From Hyaloperonospora brassicae (lineage: Eukaryota > Oomycota > Peronosporomycetes > Peronosporales > Peronosporaceae): DNA of 64,000 nucleotides. A program made the position numbers and the translations under genes. The notes beneath the pieces were generated by a model. The model was not told the origin of the DNA, did not search any database, and saw only the letters and a list, made by a program, of their open reading frames with translations. The stretch lies in assembly GCA_947650285.1 (NCBI GenBank), contig CANTFL010000174.1:682001-746000 (forward strand), given 5' to 3'. Below, piece after piece: positions 48,866 through 60,865 of this stretch (position 1 is the stretch's first letter; every line of letters starts with the position of its first letter).

Positions 48866-50394
48866 TTCACAGCCACCCGAGCGACCAGACAGACCATTCT
48901 GCAGCGGTGGCAATGAACATACTATCGAAGCCGGGACTATCGCTGCAGCTATCATCGCGTTCTTCCACTCGACACGCTTAACTTTGAAAAACCGATGCAC
49001 TTACTCCTTGAACAACGTAGTCGACTCTTGGACTTATCCAGTGTAGCATGTTGACTTCACCGCGTCAAGTCGTAGGTCTATTAGCGTTATCACTTTGGAC
49101 ATTTTTCGCGTCGTTTCTTGTTGCTTCACCACCATCGCAATCATGCTTTGCATGAGGTCCGCATTGGAAGGCACGCTCATGAACTTAAAACTATGCCGCG
49201 ACGTCCGCGTCGATTTTGCACGACTTAATTAAACGTCGGGCGTAAACAAGGATCAGGCGAAGGTCATGTTCGAGGGGTCAACGCGTCACTGTCAAATTAC
49301 AGAGGAAGAACTCTACAAAATAGGGTGTGAAATGAAAAGCGAAACTTAACTTGAAAACATAGATACGTACCGAGCTCGCCACTTCAAACTGAAGAATCGA
49401 CCAAAACAATGCGTCTGGAGACCATTCTTGTCCCGCACGACGACAGCTGCTCAACCACGAATTTATAACGAAAGCTAACTACTTCTCTGTGCTGCATAAC
49501 GGAAAGTAGTACAAAGAGTTAAATACTACTGAGTGAATGTATAGACCCCCTCGTAAACTGATCGCTCACTCCAGAACGTTCGAATACCACTGTCCCTGCG
49601 AGTTGCCTTAATCACAACACGCACACCATCGTCGTATCTCGTGATCCTCTACAGATTTCGTCTATTCTCTGAAACAATGACAATCACGTCAGCACTATGT
49701 ACAACCGTCTACAGGGTTTCCATCTTCAACACAACAGTTGCTAACAGACGTGGTGTCTGTGACCGAGCACACAAAAGCACGTTATCGCTATGTCTTTAGT
49801 TAACAACTCTGTGCTGCTCAACGCCTACTGGTTTCGACCGGGCTCCTGGTCGATGACATCGTGCATGTGAGCGGTGTCATCATCACTTTACTGCTCGAGT
49901 CTCACGCTATCGTTCACTGTATAGGTGTGTCGATATCCGTCAAAAGGGTCATACTATGCACTTCACGGCCTCCCGCCAAGGGATCGCCTTCTTTGATTAA
50001 CGAACTGCACTGTGAGCTATTTCAACATCCATCTAATACCGTAGACTACGGAAGTTTGTGCGTCCGAGCCTTTACCACTGTTGGTTGGTTGCTCGCATGG
50101 AGTTTTCAATGCCTACATCTCACCTGGAGGTTTCATCGATTGTAATGTGCAAGCGCTCCATCCATAGCATCCTCACGCCTCTGTTGGTCTATCACGCTAT
50201 CATTCGACGGTTATTTGTCACGGTCATTTACTAGATACAAAAGTCAACTGTGTCAAGCGCCTGCAAGCACCACACTAATCATTTGCGATCGACACTGTAG
50301 CAGCAAAGTGCTTTTTTCGGCAAACGCACTTTGCAAAGTTCCGCGTTGTTTTCCCACATGTTTTAGCAGAACCAAACAAAACGCGCGTGCTGTT
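48866..50394. other. Degenerate sequence before kdsA, no gene seen
   Basis: Frames are short and unrecognised (for example 49861-50145 plus). Composition drifts toward that of the gene-dense block. Confidence 0.4.
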
Positions 50395-50401
50395 CCATTC
50401 T
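50395..50401 (+). promoter_or_regulatory. Initiator-like element before kdsA
   Basis: CCATTCT fits the oomycete initiator YCAYTYY and lies 17 bases before the ATG at 50418. Confidence 0.35.
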
Positions 50402-50417
50402 CTGTGCCACCGTCGAC

Positions 50418-51610
<1,193 letters not shown>

Positions 51611-52706
51611 TCAAGGCATTAGCCGTTACTACACTTGGACTTGAGCTCACTGATCTCACGCAGCTCTCTTCGATGACAGCAGTTGTCGAAGCGGTACCTC
51701 CGACGCAAGACGGCGCACAATCTCAGCGCACCTTTCCAGGACTCGAGAGCTGCCGTTGGTACTTGTGTACTTCGTTCGTGAGTTCAGCGATGACAGCCTT
51801 CTTGTGTGTACAACGCTGCGAGAAACACCAGCCTGGCCTATTGCGAGCCAACAAGTCGGGATGTTGGCTTTCTGGCCTGTTCCTGATCCAGGGTCGAGTT
51901 GGTGTGATGCCACTGCTGCAATGCTTTGTAGCTCCGCGCGGTGCTTCGTGCTACAATTATCCTGCAGCACTGAGTGACTGACATTGTAGTCTAGATCATC
52001 ATTTTGTTCCCTGCAAGGGAGACGCAGCTGTCATGGACATCAATGTGCACAAGATGACCGTGCGCACGTGGTTCTTTGACAAGCCATGTACTAGTTGGAC
52101 AAGTACATACTCTGGGAGCTCCCGGCAAAGCTAGCTGCTGCAGAAGAACAGTCGTCACCACAAAACGTCAGGCTGAGGTACGTTCCGCAGTGAGAGTACT
52201 ATGCAACGCAGGCAAGTTGCTGGTCCGCTGCTCCCTTCTTGCTTGCAGATTGCACCACTTTGACGCAGACGGCCTGCGCTTGCGAGGCGTGTCATTGGAT
52301 CCATCACTCATCGCGTGCAGAATCTGCCGCCGTCCGTGATGTGTACGGCAGATAGTATCTGGCACCAACTTGGCCTCTCTCTCGGCTTGATCGACGGTCT
52401 ATACCAAGTAACACGGACTCAACATGGTACCGTCGACAAAGCATTTTGGGTAGCACAGGTTGTACCGTCGGTGTATCGCGGCGTTATTGCTCCAGACGTT
52501 ACCTGAAGCTTCTCCACTGTGACTCAAGACATGCTGAAGTTGGTCTGCATCTAGCTACAGCAAAGCTGGATGACCGTCAATGCAACATGAGGCCTGTCGA
52601 GAAGTAAAGGTGAGCATACAGCCGCCATGTATTATCGGTTCATCGACAGAGCCCTAGTCACGTTGCAACACAGCGATAGCACGTCTCGAAATACTGCAGC
52701 ACAACT
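51611..52706 (+). other. Possible multi-exon gene, unidentified
   Basis: The composition is that of the gene-dense block and several protein-like pieces lie on the plus strand. They are FVREFSDDSLLVCTTLRETP (about 51770-51830), then after a tag acceptor near 51990 VPCKGDAAVMDINVHKM with VRTWFFDKP, then FDADGLRLRGVSLDPSLI (about 52257-52312). I could not join them into one frame with certainty and recognise no family. They could equally be a decayed gene between kdsA and the convergent VOC gene. Confidence 0.3.
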
Positions 52707-53774
52707 CTACAGATTCTTTCTGCGGAGCACTTCATTCGCAGCTTCCTCCTCCGGGGTCACGTCACTGCGGTGGATGGGATAGCGAAAGTGTTGCGTCGAG
52801 CGGATCTCCATTTCGAAAGACATGAGAAATGTTCTGTCCAGGGGGTCAACCAAGTGCAAGATGCGGTACTGCTGGTCCCGATTGGCTTCCAACCAGGTAT
52901 CACAACGGTCAAAGAAGAGCTCATTGTTCCACTGCATGGAATCATTGTACGCCTTGTCGTAAAACTCTTTGAAGCGGTCAATGTGGATACATACGTGGTG
53001 GCCATCATACTCGCCCTTGTTGTCCCGCTGAGACTCCTGCTCGTCAAACACTATCGTTTGCAGCGGACCACAGAACACTGATGTGCGGTAGAGGTTTTCC
53101 TCGCCCTCCTTCTTTGTCACGACTGTCTTGGCACCCAAGTAGTGCTCAAAGAAGCGTGAAATGCCTTGAGCAATGCCCGGTCGACACGGGTACAGCAGAA
53201 ACGGCAAGCCTTGCGCCACGCCGTCCGTGTCGTTCTGTACCGGCAGCGTCTTGCCCAGCGACATGTTGATTGAGTGGTAATTGCGAGGCGTCACGTGGAG
53301 CCGCAACTCGTTCCCGTACGGGTCGTTCACCTTGAGGTGGTCGTACTTCATCGTATCAAACAGCTCGTGCCATTGCTCCTGTGGGTACGCGCGCGTCGTC
53401 TCTCCGCCGCGATTCAAGCGCTCGACCGCAAATTTGGTGCCCTGCAGTTCGTCCGCCACGGACGCTAAGCTCTTCTCGATCGCGTCCAAGTCCGGCACGT
53501 AGAGATAGATCGAGGCGTTGATGCACTCGCTCTTGCGCTGGCTCGTAAACAAGTGGAACTGGTGGCGACCCGCAAAGTTGGCCCAAAAGTGGTAAGCGAG
53601 ACGCGGGTCCCGCGCGCATTGCAGGCCCCGCATGTAAAAGATAAAGGCCGGCGCGTGTTCCGTGCACTTTTCCGTGTTGGACAGATTCACGTGCTCGAGA
53701 AACTTGAGGTTGCCCGAGGCTTCGAACGCCTGGAGCACTGTCTCTTTGCTCCATGTTGCACTCGGTTCGCTCAT
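52707..53774 (-). CDS. VOC-superfamily (glyoxalase/dioxygenase-fold) protein, intronless
   Basis: 355 residues from the ATG at 53774. The frame is open further up to 53840, but a strong core promoter at 53788-53803 lies between, so the inner ATG is the likely start. The protein has two repeated halves of the vicinal-oxygen-chelate type. In the first, FWANFAGRHQFHLF and DHLKVNDPYGNELRLHV resemble the beta-alpha-beta-beta-beta units. In the second, ISRFFEHYLGAKT and DGHHVCIHIDRFKEFYDKA do. His/Glu residues at these places could bind a metal, but I cannot assign the reaction. No signal peptide or membrane segment; probably cytosolic. It faces kdsA convergently and is divergent to the gamma-tubulin complex gene. 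Confidence 0.75.
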   Translation of the reverse strand: MSEPSATWSKETVLQAFEASGNLKFLEHVNLSNTEKCTEHAPAFIFYMRGLQCARDPRLAYHFWANFAGRHQFHLFTSQRKSECINASIYLYVPDLDAIEKSLASVADELQGTKFAVERLNRGGETTRAYPQEQWHELFDTMKYDHLKVNDPYGNELRLHVTPRNYHSINMSLGKTLPVQNDTDGVAQGLPFLLYPCRPGIAQGISRFFEHYLGAKTVVTKKEGEENLYRTSVFCGPLQTIVFDEQESQRDNKGEYDGHHVCIHIDRFKEFYDKAYNDSMQWNNELFFDRCDTWLEANRDQQYRILHLVDPLDRTFLMSFEMEIRSTQHFRYPIHRSDVTPEEEAANEVLRRKNL

Positions 53775-53787
53775 TGCGCTGGGAGGG

Positions 53788-53803
53788 AAGTTCCGAAATG
53801 AGC
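53788..53803 (-). promoter_or_regulatory. Oomycete core promoter of the VOC gene
   Basis: The minus strand reads GCTCATTTCGGAACTT, matching 14 of 16 positions of GCTCATTYYNCAWTTT. It stands 14 bases before the ATG at 53774 and decides the start: an upstream Met at 53840 would lie outside the transcript. Confidence 0.7.
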
Positions 53804-54989
53804 GTCGAATGCGTTGAGGTGGAAAAATGGATGGACACATAGATGGCTACATTTGGACCGACAGTATGCCTCGAGTGTTTCTCGGGAGGACCCGAATCCG
53901 CGAACAGTCGGCGACTGCCCGTTTGGATCGACCGTTGTGGCGTTTCTAATGGCGGACGCACTGACTGATGCGGACGTTTCTATCGACCGCGTCGACGCTA
54001 TTCTGTGATACGATCCGAGAATAGAGACCCCAATAGCTCGATCTAGAGATGGTAGGTAGCCCGCCAGACTGACGTATCAAGCGAAGAAAACGATAGGAGC
54101 ACCTTCAAAATGGAAATATTTTGGGGCATGTTTACATTCAACGAGAGGAGACATTACGTCTGACCATCCAGTTTGCCAAACGCAAATAGTACGACAAAAA
54201 CATGCATTTCATGCGAGCAAACCGCGAGGCAATAGCGAGATGACCCATCAGCGTGTGTTTGTCTCCGGCATCGTCGCCGAGGAGTGCAACTCGTTTAGTC
54301 AGCTACAAGATTTCTCTCACCTAACGTTTTGACGCACGTGTTTGAGCACAGCGACGATGTTGACATTTGCATTTCTATGTGTTCGGCAAGCAGTTGTTCA
54401 GTGATGTGCCGCGACATCGCGGCTTATGGTTCACATAACATAACATGGCATTGAATGCAAAACGGCATTTCTAGCCTAGTAATACCGCAATAGGTGTCAG
54501 AGTGTGCTTTCTAGCAACAGTGAGTCGTACATCTACACGGAAAAGCTGTTGCTGAATTTGTAATGCATTATAAAGCGATACCAATCAGCAATATGTGGGG
54601 TCGCCGGCAAGTATACCGAGTGGTAAAAGGCACCACATACTGCTGTAGTTGCACTACATCTATCTGCTCTCCATCTGTTTCTGGAAGCAAGCAGAGTCGA
54701 GACTGGCCTCGGTGCTCCGAGATGATCGTGCTGGTGCATGTACGCTTCCGATCGAATTGCTCTGTCGGTCAAGTGGATCCGTAGGACCCGAGATCAAGTT
54801 CCAGCGTCATTTCGGTCACTCGTTGTTTGCGGTCACTCGGTAGCTCTTCTCTTACACATCAACAACCTTGAAACACCTCGTCGAGTCCGAAGAGTGTAGC
54901 CATTTCCACTTCAACCTGACCCCGTGATCGAAACAGTCTGGTGCAAAATAATAACACGTCACTATACTGAAAAAAGCTCGACAAAGACG
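53804..54989. other. Divergent intergenic region
   Basis: It lies between the VOC gene (minus) and the gamma-tubulin complex gene (plus). No gene is recognised. CCATTTCCACTTC at 54900-54912 fits the initiator YCAYTYY and could start the downstream transcript, 78 bases before its ATG. Confidence 0.4.
54900..54912 (+). promoter_or_regulatory. Initiator-like element before the GCP gene
   Basis: CCATTTC with a pyrimidine-rich continuation, 78 bases upstream of the ATG at 54990. Confidence 0.3.
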
Positions 54990-57900
54990 ATGGCAGCATG
55001 GACCCGAGAGTTGCGGCCGCTTGCTGAGCAGCTCTGCGTGCGTATTCATGACGTTCGTGAGCGAAACGTAGTGGATCATCTGCCGCTATCACAGCAGGAG
55101 CTGTTTGTGCGCGTCAACCGCGTTGTGGGGCAGCTGGGCGCGCATTTGTTCGTGGATTGTGTGCCGCAGGACGTCCAGACGCAGACGAAAGCGCTTGCCA
55201 CTAAGTTTAGCATCCATTCGCTGGAAGATCGCGCTGACAAACTCTTGCGATTGGCTGAGGAATGTGACTACCAAGTGCTGAAGCTCTTGCTGGCGCTAGC
55301 GACGTCTCCCACGACTGCAACGGACGAAGAAGTGGCAGTGGATCAGGACTCGCAGATTGAGTGGAACGTCGTGCTGCAGCAAGAGCGACTGAGGCGAGAG
55401 AAACAGGAGGTGGCGGAGCACCAGCTGTGTGATGAGCTGCAACAGATTGCCACTCGTGACGAGTGGTACCAAGCCTGGGACAATAGTGAGGACGAGAGCA
55501 ACGACGAGATGAGCAGCGAAGATGATTGTGCTGCAATGGACGGTATGCGTACTGGTAGAACAGTGCAATGCAGTGATACGAGTTTACAGGTGGATGCAGA
55601 AGAAAACGACCGTATGAAAAAGAATATCGTCACAAGCACGTCGCTCGACTTTGTGGATAGCAAAGTGGCGACGGACAAAAGAAAACAACTAGAAGCTTTG
55701 GAAGATGACGAGACGATACAGGACGAAATGTTGTGTCGTTATTACCCCAAAGTTACGTTTCAAGATGGAGAAATAGTGGCAGATGACCCAACGTGCGAGC
55801 TGGAGACGAGAGCGCCAGTACCGTTTACATTGGAACGGCCATGGCTGTTGTGTGGAGCGGTGGCAAAAATTGCAAGCAGCGGCAGATCGACCCAAAGCAA
55901 GATGTCACCTCGAAGACTGATGCAAGAGAAGGCAGCGGTGAACATGGTGTTCGAGGCGCTGCACGGAGTTGACTCGCTCTTGTTTGAATTTTGTCTGGTC
56001 ACACCCACGCCTTCGATCTTCAGTATTGATTTTCGGACCAAGGTGGTAAAACGATCGCGACGGTCCTTACACGTGGCCCTCGGTCACCTCTCACCATCGG
56101 CTTTCCACAGTATTCTAGAAAGTTTTGCGCAGGCGGCGTCCGAGTTGCAATTGCTTCGAGATTTGCTTGAATCTATACGCCAAGCGGGAGGCTCGAATGA
56201 GCATTGTCGATGTTTGACCTTGGAAGGCCTAGCTAATGCGCTGTCAGAAGTTATGAGAAACTTGAGTGGGTCCATCCACACTGTCGAGCGTCAAACCAGA
56301 GACGCAGCAGGAGAACGAGAAAACGATCCGCGTCCGTGGTGTGGGATCAATACACGACAGCCGACTTTGCTTGGTATATTCGGTGGCCTCAAGGAGATTT
56401 TTGGAACAGTTTCGTGGCTAAAGAGAGTATTAGTGAAATCGTTTGATGCGTTGTCGAGTCAACATTGGTACGAAGTCAAGCGCGCTGAGCAAGCCAAGTA
56501 TGTGCTCGATTCGCTCTATCGTGCGATAGAGACTGAATACGTGGAAGGCGTGACAGATGCTGCAAGTTCGCGTACTGCATGCCAATTATCACGGTCCGAC
56601 GTGCTCTTGCATTTGTTTTGCGGGGCGCTGAGTCCTTATTTGGATCTGATCAATCAAACGATCTTTGACGTAGGATGTTTTAAGACGATACCTCTGAACG
56701 ATGAGTTGTTCTTTACCACAACGGTATCAGCGTGTATCGGAGGGGCTCCAACACGTGGAAGATTTCACAGCTTTCAAGATGGACTGCTGTCTCTGGCTCC
56801 ATTCGAATTGAATCGTGGTGTCGTCCCGACGTTTCTCAGACCGAAGATGGATCTGATGATCGAAGCATTGGCAAGCCGACAAATGCTGGTGAACTGCTTT
56901 TTGCATCAGCATTCGGTAGAAGAAACACTGACGAAAGCTAAGCAAGATCGTTTGCCGTTACACGATTTGCAAACAGCTGAACTCAGGACGATGGGAAGCA
57001 AACGGTACAGCGACATTATGTCATCGGCTACTCGTTCAACTGCAAACAATGAAGACGTCTCAACTTCGTCGCAACAAACAATGCTGGAGAGCGTGCCATT
57101 CAACTGCCTCATCGAACGTTGTCTCACGAGACATCTTGAGATGAAGGTGCGCACGCTTGTCATATCGTTATTGACCATGACGAGCGTTGTTGGTGGTATA
57201 GTTGACCGTGTGTATGCATCGTAGTGTCGCGAACTAAATGGCGAGGTCACGGACATCTTTCGCGATGAGATGAACTACATGGCGCACTTGGATGCCCTTC
57301 GAATGTTTGTGCTCATGGAGCAGGTAAGCCTTCTATACCTGAATTGGTTTTGCTGACCGGTTCTTACATGTCGATGGTACGAGCATTACAGCAAGACTTC
57401 TTTGGCACTTTCAGTGAACAAATGGTGACTCACATGCAGCAAAATCCCGTCACATGGGCTGATAGTGACATGATCAACTCATTCCACCAGAGTGCAGTCC
57501 AAGAAGTATGCGAAGACAACTCGCTGTCGTTGTTGCAGCGGCAACTTGGTGGCCAGCTATGTGCTCACATCGATTTCAGCTTGCTGGATAGTTCCACTGG
57601 CGGTGCAAGCATCGATATTGCGACGATGAATTGTGTGCACTTCGCCTATTTTGTGCAACATCCACTTCGTGTTCTTTTCAGCACATCGATCATGCATAAA
57701 TACTCAAGAATCGGAGTGTTACTCGTCCAGGTGAAGGCAGTGGAGTCGGTCCTGGTCAAGGTACAAAACAAACGTATCGAGACTTGCTCGTGCGCTTGCT
57801 GACGTGTCTTTGCAAAAAATATGTGTCTCGTGCGCAGCTCAAGTCAACACTTCGGCATCGTCGCTGCTACACATTGTACGTGTTCGATAGTCTCCGACTT

Positions 57901-58795
57901 TTCTGTTTCACGTATATTCACCATGACTCGTTATGCGATGGCGTCCATTAGAATTGAGGACGACATGCGACAGCTGCTCCTTCGAATTGCCGATATGCTG
58001 CATTACACCAAGAGTTTACTACATTATCTCACCAGTCAGGTACGAAAGAGCTTTTCAGGAACAAAGTCGCAAGGTCGACGCTACTTATAATCACACTTTG
58101 TTCATCGTAGGTATCATGCAAGAAATGGCTTGAGTATCGTCACGTTCTTCAGTCGTCACGTAGCTTAGCCGAGGTGAGTCTTACTTGCATTTGCCGTTTG
58201 CGGTGGGATTGCGCACTGACCGGACCTTCTGGTGCCTCGATTTGCACAAACTAGATGAATACTGTACATGAAGAGTACCTGGACTACCTGCTGAACCGCT
58301 TCTTTCTACTTGATAAGGTGACAAGCCGTGTTTGCTGCTTTCGGGACTCAACAAGCGTTCTGACATGGTCTGTTTGCAAACTGCTCTTTACAGCACGCGA
58401 GCGTTATTCGCTACATCCTCACAACCTTCAACCATATACTGCGCTTCGTGGGTCACGTCGAAGAGTTCGTCTGCGCGGTGGACCGAAACATGCACGCATA
58501 TTTACCCGGTCACCGGAATGAAGATGTGAGTGGGCCGGAACCGGAGATGCGGACTCGCGCGGTGCCAGGCGTCCGAATACTTGATCACCCTGACTTTCGC
58601 ACACTTTACTCCGAAATGACGAGGCGCTCACGTGAGTTCAAGCGGCAGTCACATGTTTTAGTGGTGATGCTGACGGCTATGCAAAAGCACGGCGCGTTCC
58701 CTCACGTAAACGAGATCGTGACTGAGCTCAACTACAACTACTTCTACCACGAACAAGAACGTTCGTGTCGAAAGCAGAGTCCAGAGCCGCAGTAG
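54990..58795 (+). CDS. Gamma-tubulin complex component (GCP, GCP5-like), seven exons
   Basis: A subunit of the complex that nucleates microtubules at the spindle pole or centrosome. Proposed exons are 54990-57146, 57225-57323, 57392-57760, 57838-58039, 58111-58173, 58255-58317 and 58394-58795, giving about 1,117 residues, similar to animal GCP5. Exon 1 has an acidic stretch (SEDESNDEMSSEDD) and the GCP N-terminal fold from about residue 315 (VFEALHGVDSLLFEF). Exons 2-7 hold the GCP C-terminal fold: NYMAHLDALRMFVLMEQ, DFFGTFSEQM, MNCVHFAYFV then HPLRVLFSTSIMHKYSRIGV, the HEEYLDYLLNRFFLLDK segment, and FRTLYSEMTRRSREFKRQS near the end. Exon 4 is 202 bases, one more than the frame allows, with the shift near 57940, so a local error or real frameshift is possible. 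Subtype 5 is a guess from size and end sequence. Confidence 0.8.
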
Positions 58796-59490
58796 CAACT
58801 CCCAGTCAATTGCGCTCGTCATCTCCTCCCTCCCGACCTATCAGGAGCAACACGTCCAGATCAAGTCGCGAAAAGAAGCTGTCGTGCGTCGAACGGCGGA
58901 CGGCGCTGCATCGTCTCAGATGCGTTTCGCTTATCACGATGATCAACTTGACAAGGGTGTCAGAGTCGCGACCTTCTCACGAAGAGACTGGTAGTACGTA
59001 TGCGTATCTGAAAGACTTCTACAGTCCAATATGGCACAGAGACATTTTTAGCAAAGATGTTCGAGTGTCGCGGCAGTCATGTGGTTTTTGTTGTGAGCAG
59101 TGGCCTCGTGCGCTAGCAGGCAATGCTGAGGCAGAAGGTCTGCCAAGTGGACCAAGGGCCGCGACAATGCATCAAGGAGCGTGAGTGCAGTACGAACAAC
59201 GTCTTCTGTAGATGCAGTTGCGGTAGAGTGTGCTCTGACGACACCGGTCTAGCAACTGCGACATGCCGCAGTCCACGACCGGCCACGGGAGAGCGCGTTG
59301 GCTCGTAGGGGCTGCTGCATCACACCAGCTTGAAGCCACGCGGGCGCAAGTCGTTGGCCTCATTTTGTCCAGTCACAGGAGAGGCGTCCCGTCCAATCGG
59401 ACCGCCCGACCGACTTCGCCGTGGTCCACACTAATCTAGTCGCACGTGGATCCCACAGTCAGCGGATCAAGTCGGCCACAACCCAAAACG
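58796..59490. other. Region between GCP and ribH with an unexplained coding-like piece
   Basis: From 58796 the plus strand reads, in a frame different from the GCP end, a protein-like stretch with SIALVISSLPTYQEQHVQIK and later SSQMRFAYHDDQLDKG. This could be an alternative GCP C-terminus reached by frameshift or splicing, or a separate small gene. The rest is unannotated 5' flank of ribH. Confidence 0.3.
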
Positions 59491-59493
59491 CGA

Positions 59494-59616
59494 CATCACT
59501 CCGCCCTCACTGACCATCACCCCGCCCTCACTGACCATCACTCCGAACTCACTGACCATCACTCCGCCCGCACTGACCATCACTCCGCCCCCACTGACTA
59601 TCACTCCGCCCCCCAC
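59494..59616. repeat. 21-bp minisatellite upstream of ribH
   Basis: About six tandem copies of catcactccgccctcactga plus c, each 21 bases, with single-base variants (ccgaactc, ccgcccgc, ccgccccc). It ends 50 bases before the ribH ATG, so it lies in the promoter or 5' leader. Confidence 0.9.
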
Positions 59617-59666
59617 CAGCGACCGCACTGCCCATTAGTCCCTCAACCCACGACCCACTGCTGCTC

Positions 59667-60308
59667 ATGGACATGAAGCAGCACGCGCTCGCTGCCCTCA
59701 GCAGCCGCAAGACAGACGGCAAGGGACTGCGCGTGGCCATCGTGCACGCGCAGTGGAACGCAGAGGTCGTGAACGCGCTCGTGGCCGCGGCGCAGACGGA
59801 GCTCCTGCGCGCGGGCGTCGCCGCGTGCGACGTGGTCGCCGTCGCGGTCTCGGGCGCCTACGAGTTGCCGTACGCGGCGAACCGACTGATTCTGTCGCAG
59901 AAACTCGACGCAGTCATTTGTATTGGCTGCCTCATCAAGGGCGACACGATGCACTTTGAGTACATCTGCGACGCCGTGTCGCAGGGCCTCATGCGCGTGC
60001 AGCTCGACACGAACGTGCCCGTGCTCTTTGGCGTGCTGACGGTGCTCAACGAGCAGCAGGCGAAGGACCGCGCGGGGCTCTCGGACAAGGGCCACAACCA
60101 CGGCACCGAGTGGGCGCAGACGGCCATTGAGATGGCGCGTCTGCGCGAAGCCACACTCCGGACCGGCTGCCCCATGCGCCCGCCAGAGCACTTGCCCTAC
60201 GACAGTCTGAGCAACTGCCCGTTCTTTTCAGCGTCGACGTGGCTGCACGTTGCGACGCTCGGCGCGATTGGGATCGTCATTGCGCTCGTCTCGAAGAAAG
60301 TCACGTAG
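59667..60308 (+). CDS. ribH: 6,7-dimethyl-8-ribityllumazine synthase with C-terminal membrane tail
   Basis: It catalyses the penultimate step of riboflavin synthesis, joining 5-amino-6-ribitylamino-uracil with 3,4-dihydroxy-2-butanone-4-phosphate. In 213 residues the core (1 to about 157) shows WNAEVV, VSGAYELPYAANRL, the GCLIKGDTMHFEYI loop with the catalytic His, PVLFGVLTVLNEQQAKDRAG, and the terminal helix EWAQTAIEMARL. The usual family length is 150-170. Here a tail of about 55 residues follows, with a hydrophobic segment at about 187-206 (WLHVATLGAIGIVIALV) closed by KKVT, the layout of a tail-anchored membrane protein. No introns. The start is the first ATG after the minisatellite; a second Met lies two codons on. 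Confidence 0.9.
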   Translation: MDMKQHALAALSSRKTDGKGLRVAIVHAQWNAEVVNALVAAAQTELLRAGVAACDVVAVAVSGAYELPYAANRLILSQKLDAVICIGCLIKGDTMHFEYICDAVSQGLMRVQLDTNVPVLFGVLTVLNEQQAKDRAGLSDKGHNHGTEWAQTAIEMARLREATLRTGCPMRPPEHLPYDSLSNCPFFSASTWLHVATLGAIGIVIALVSKKVT

Positions 60309-60865
60309 GTGGCGCATGAGCTGGAGGAGGACGGAGATGATGAGAGATGACGGGAAGAGGAGAGGACGGGAAGACGCGCGTGCTGGTGCTTTTGGATATG
60401 ATGGCAGCTGGATGTGCACGGCCTGGACGCGGGGGGGGGGGGCTGATGAGGTCGTGCTGTGTCTGGAGTGTGCGCGCGCTGAGCCTGCCTGCTAGCTGTG
60501 CTTGGGGCTGCATGACTTGCGGCTCCCCCTCCCGTATGCATGTGCTGCGTTGCTGAAAAGGTGGATCAAGTAATGGATCATTTGAGCCAGAAGTGCTTGT
60601 CGTGGCGTTTGTGAACGTTGCACAGGTGCCTGCTCGCAACGTTGGATCGCAAGTGGCTCATTGGTCCTTTAGCACGTCACGAAGTGACGCCCATACGTAA
60701 GAAAGACTGAGGATGGACGAAGGACCGCTCATGTCAAGCACCAGCTGATTGCCAGAAGGAAGAAAGCAGGTGGCTACTGCGTGACTGCTTCTTGCTCGGC
60801 AGTGAACATCGAACCTCACGTTCACTTGACTTTGTAGTTTCTTCCCCACGAACTTGCAATGCTAC
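60309..60865. other. ribH 3' flank with a 12-G run
   Basis: A purine-rich stretch (60312-60375) and an uninterrupted run of 12 G at 60431-60442. No gene recognised to about 60865. Confidence 0.6.

Noticed and set aside
59446..59676. Possible upstream ORF overlapping the ribH start
   Set aside because: The frame begins at GTG, not ATG, and consists of the minisatellite translation.
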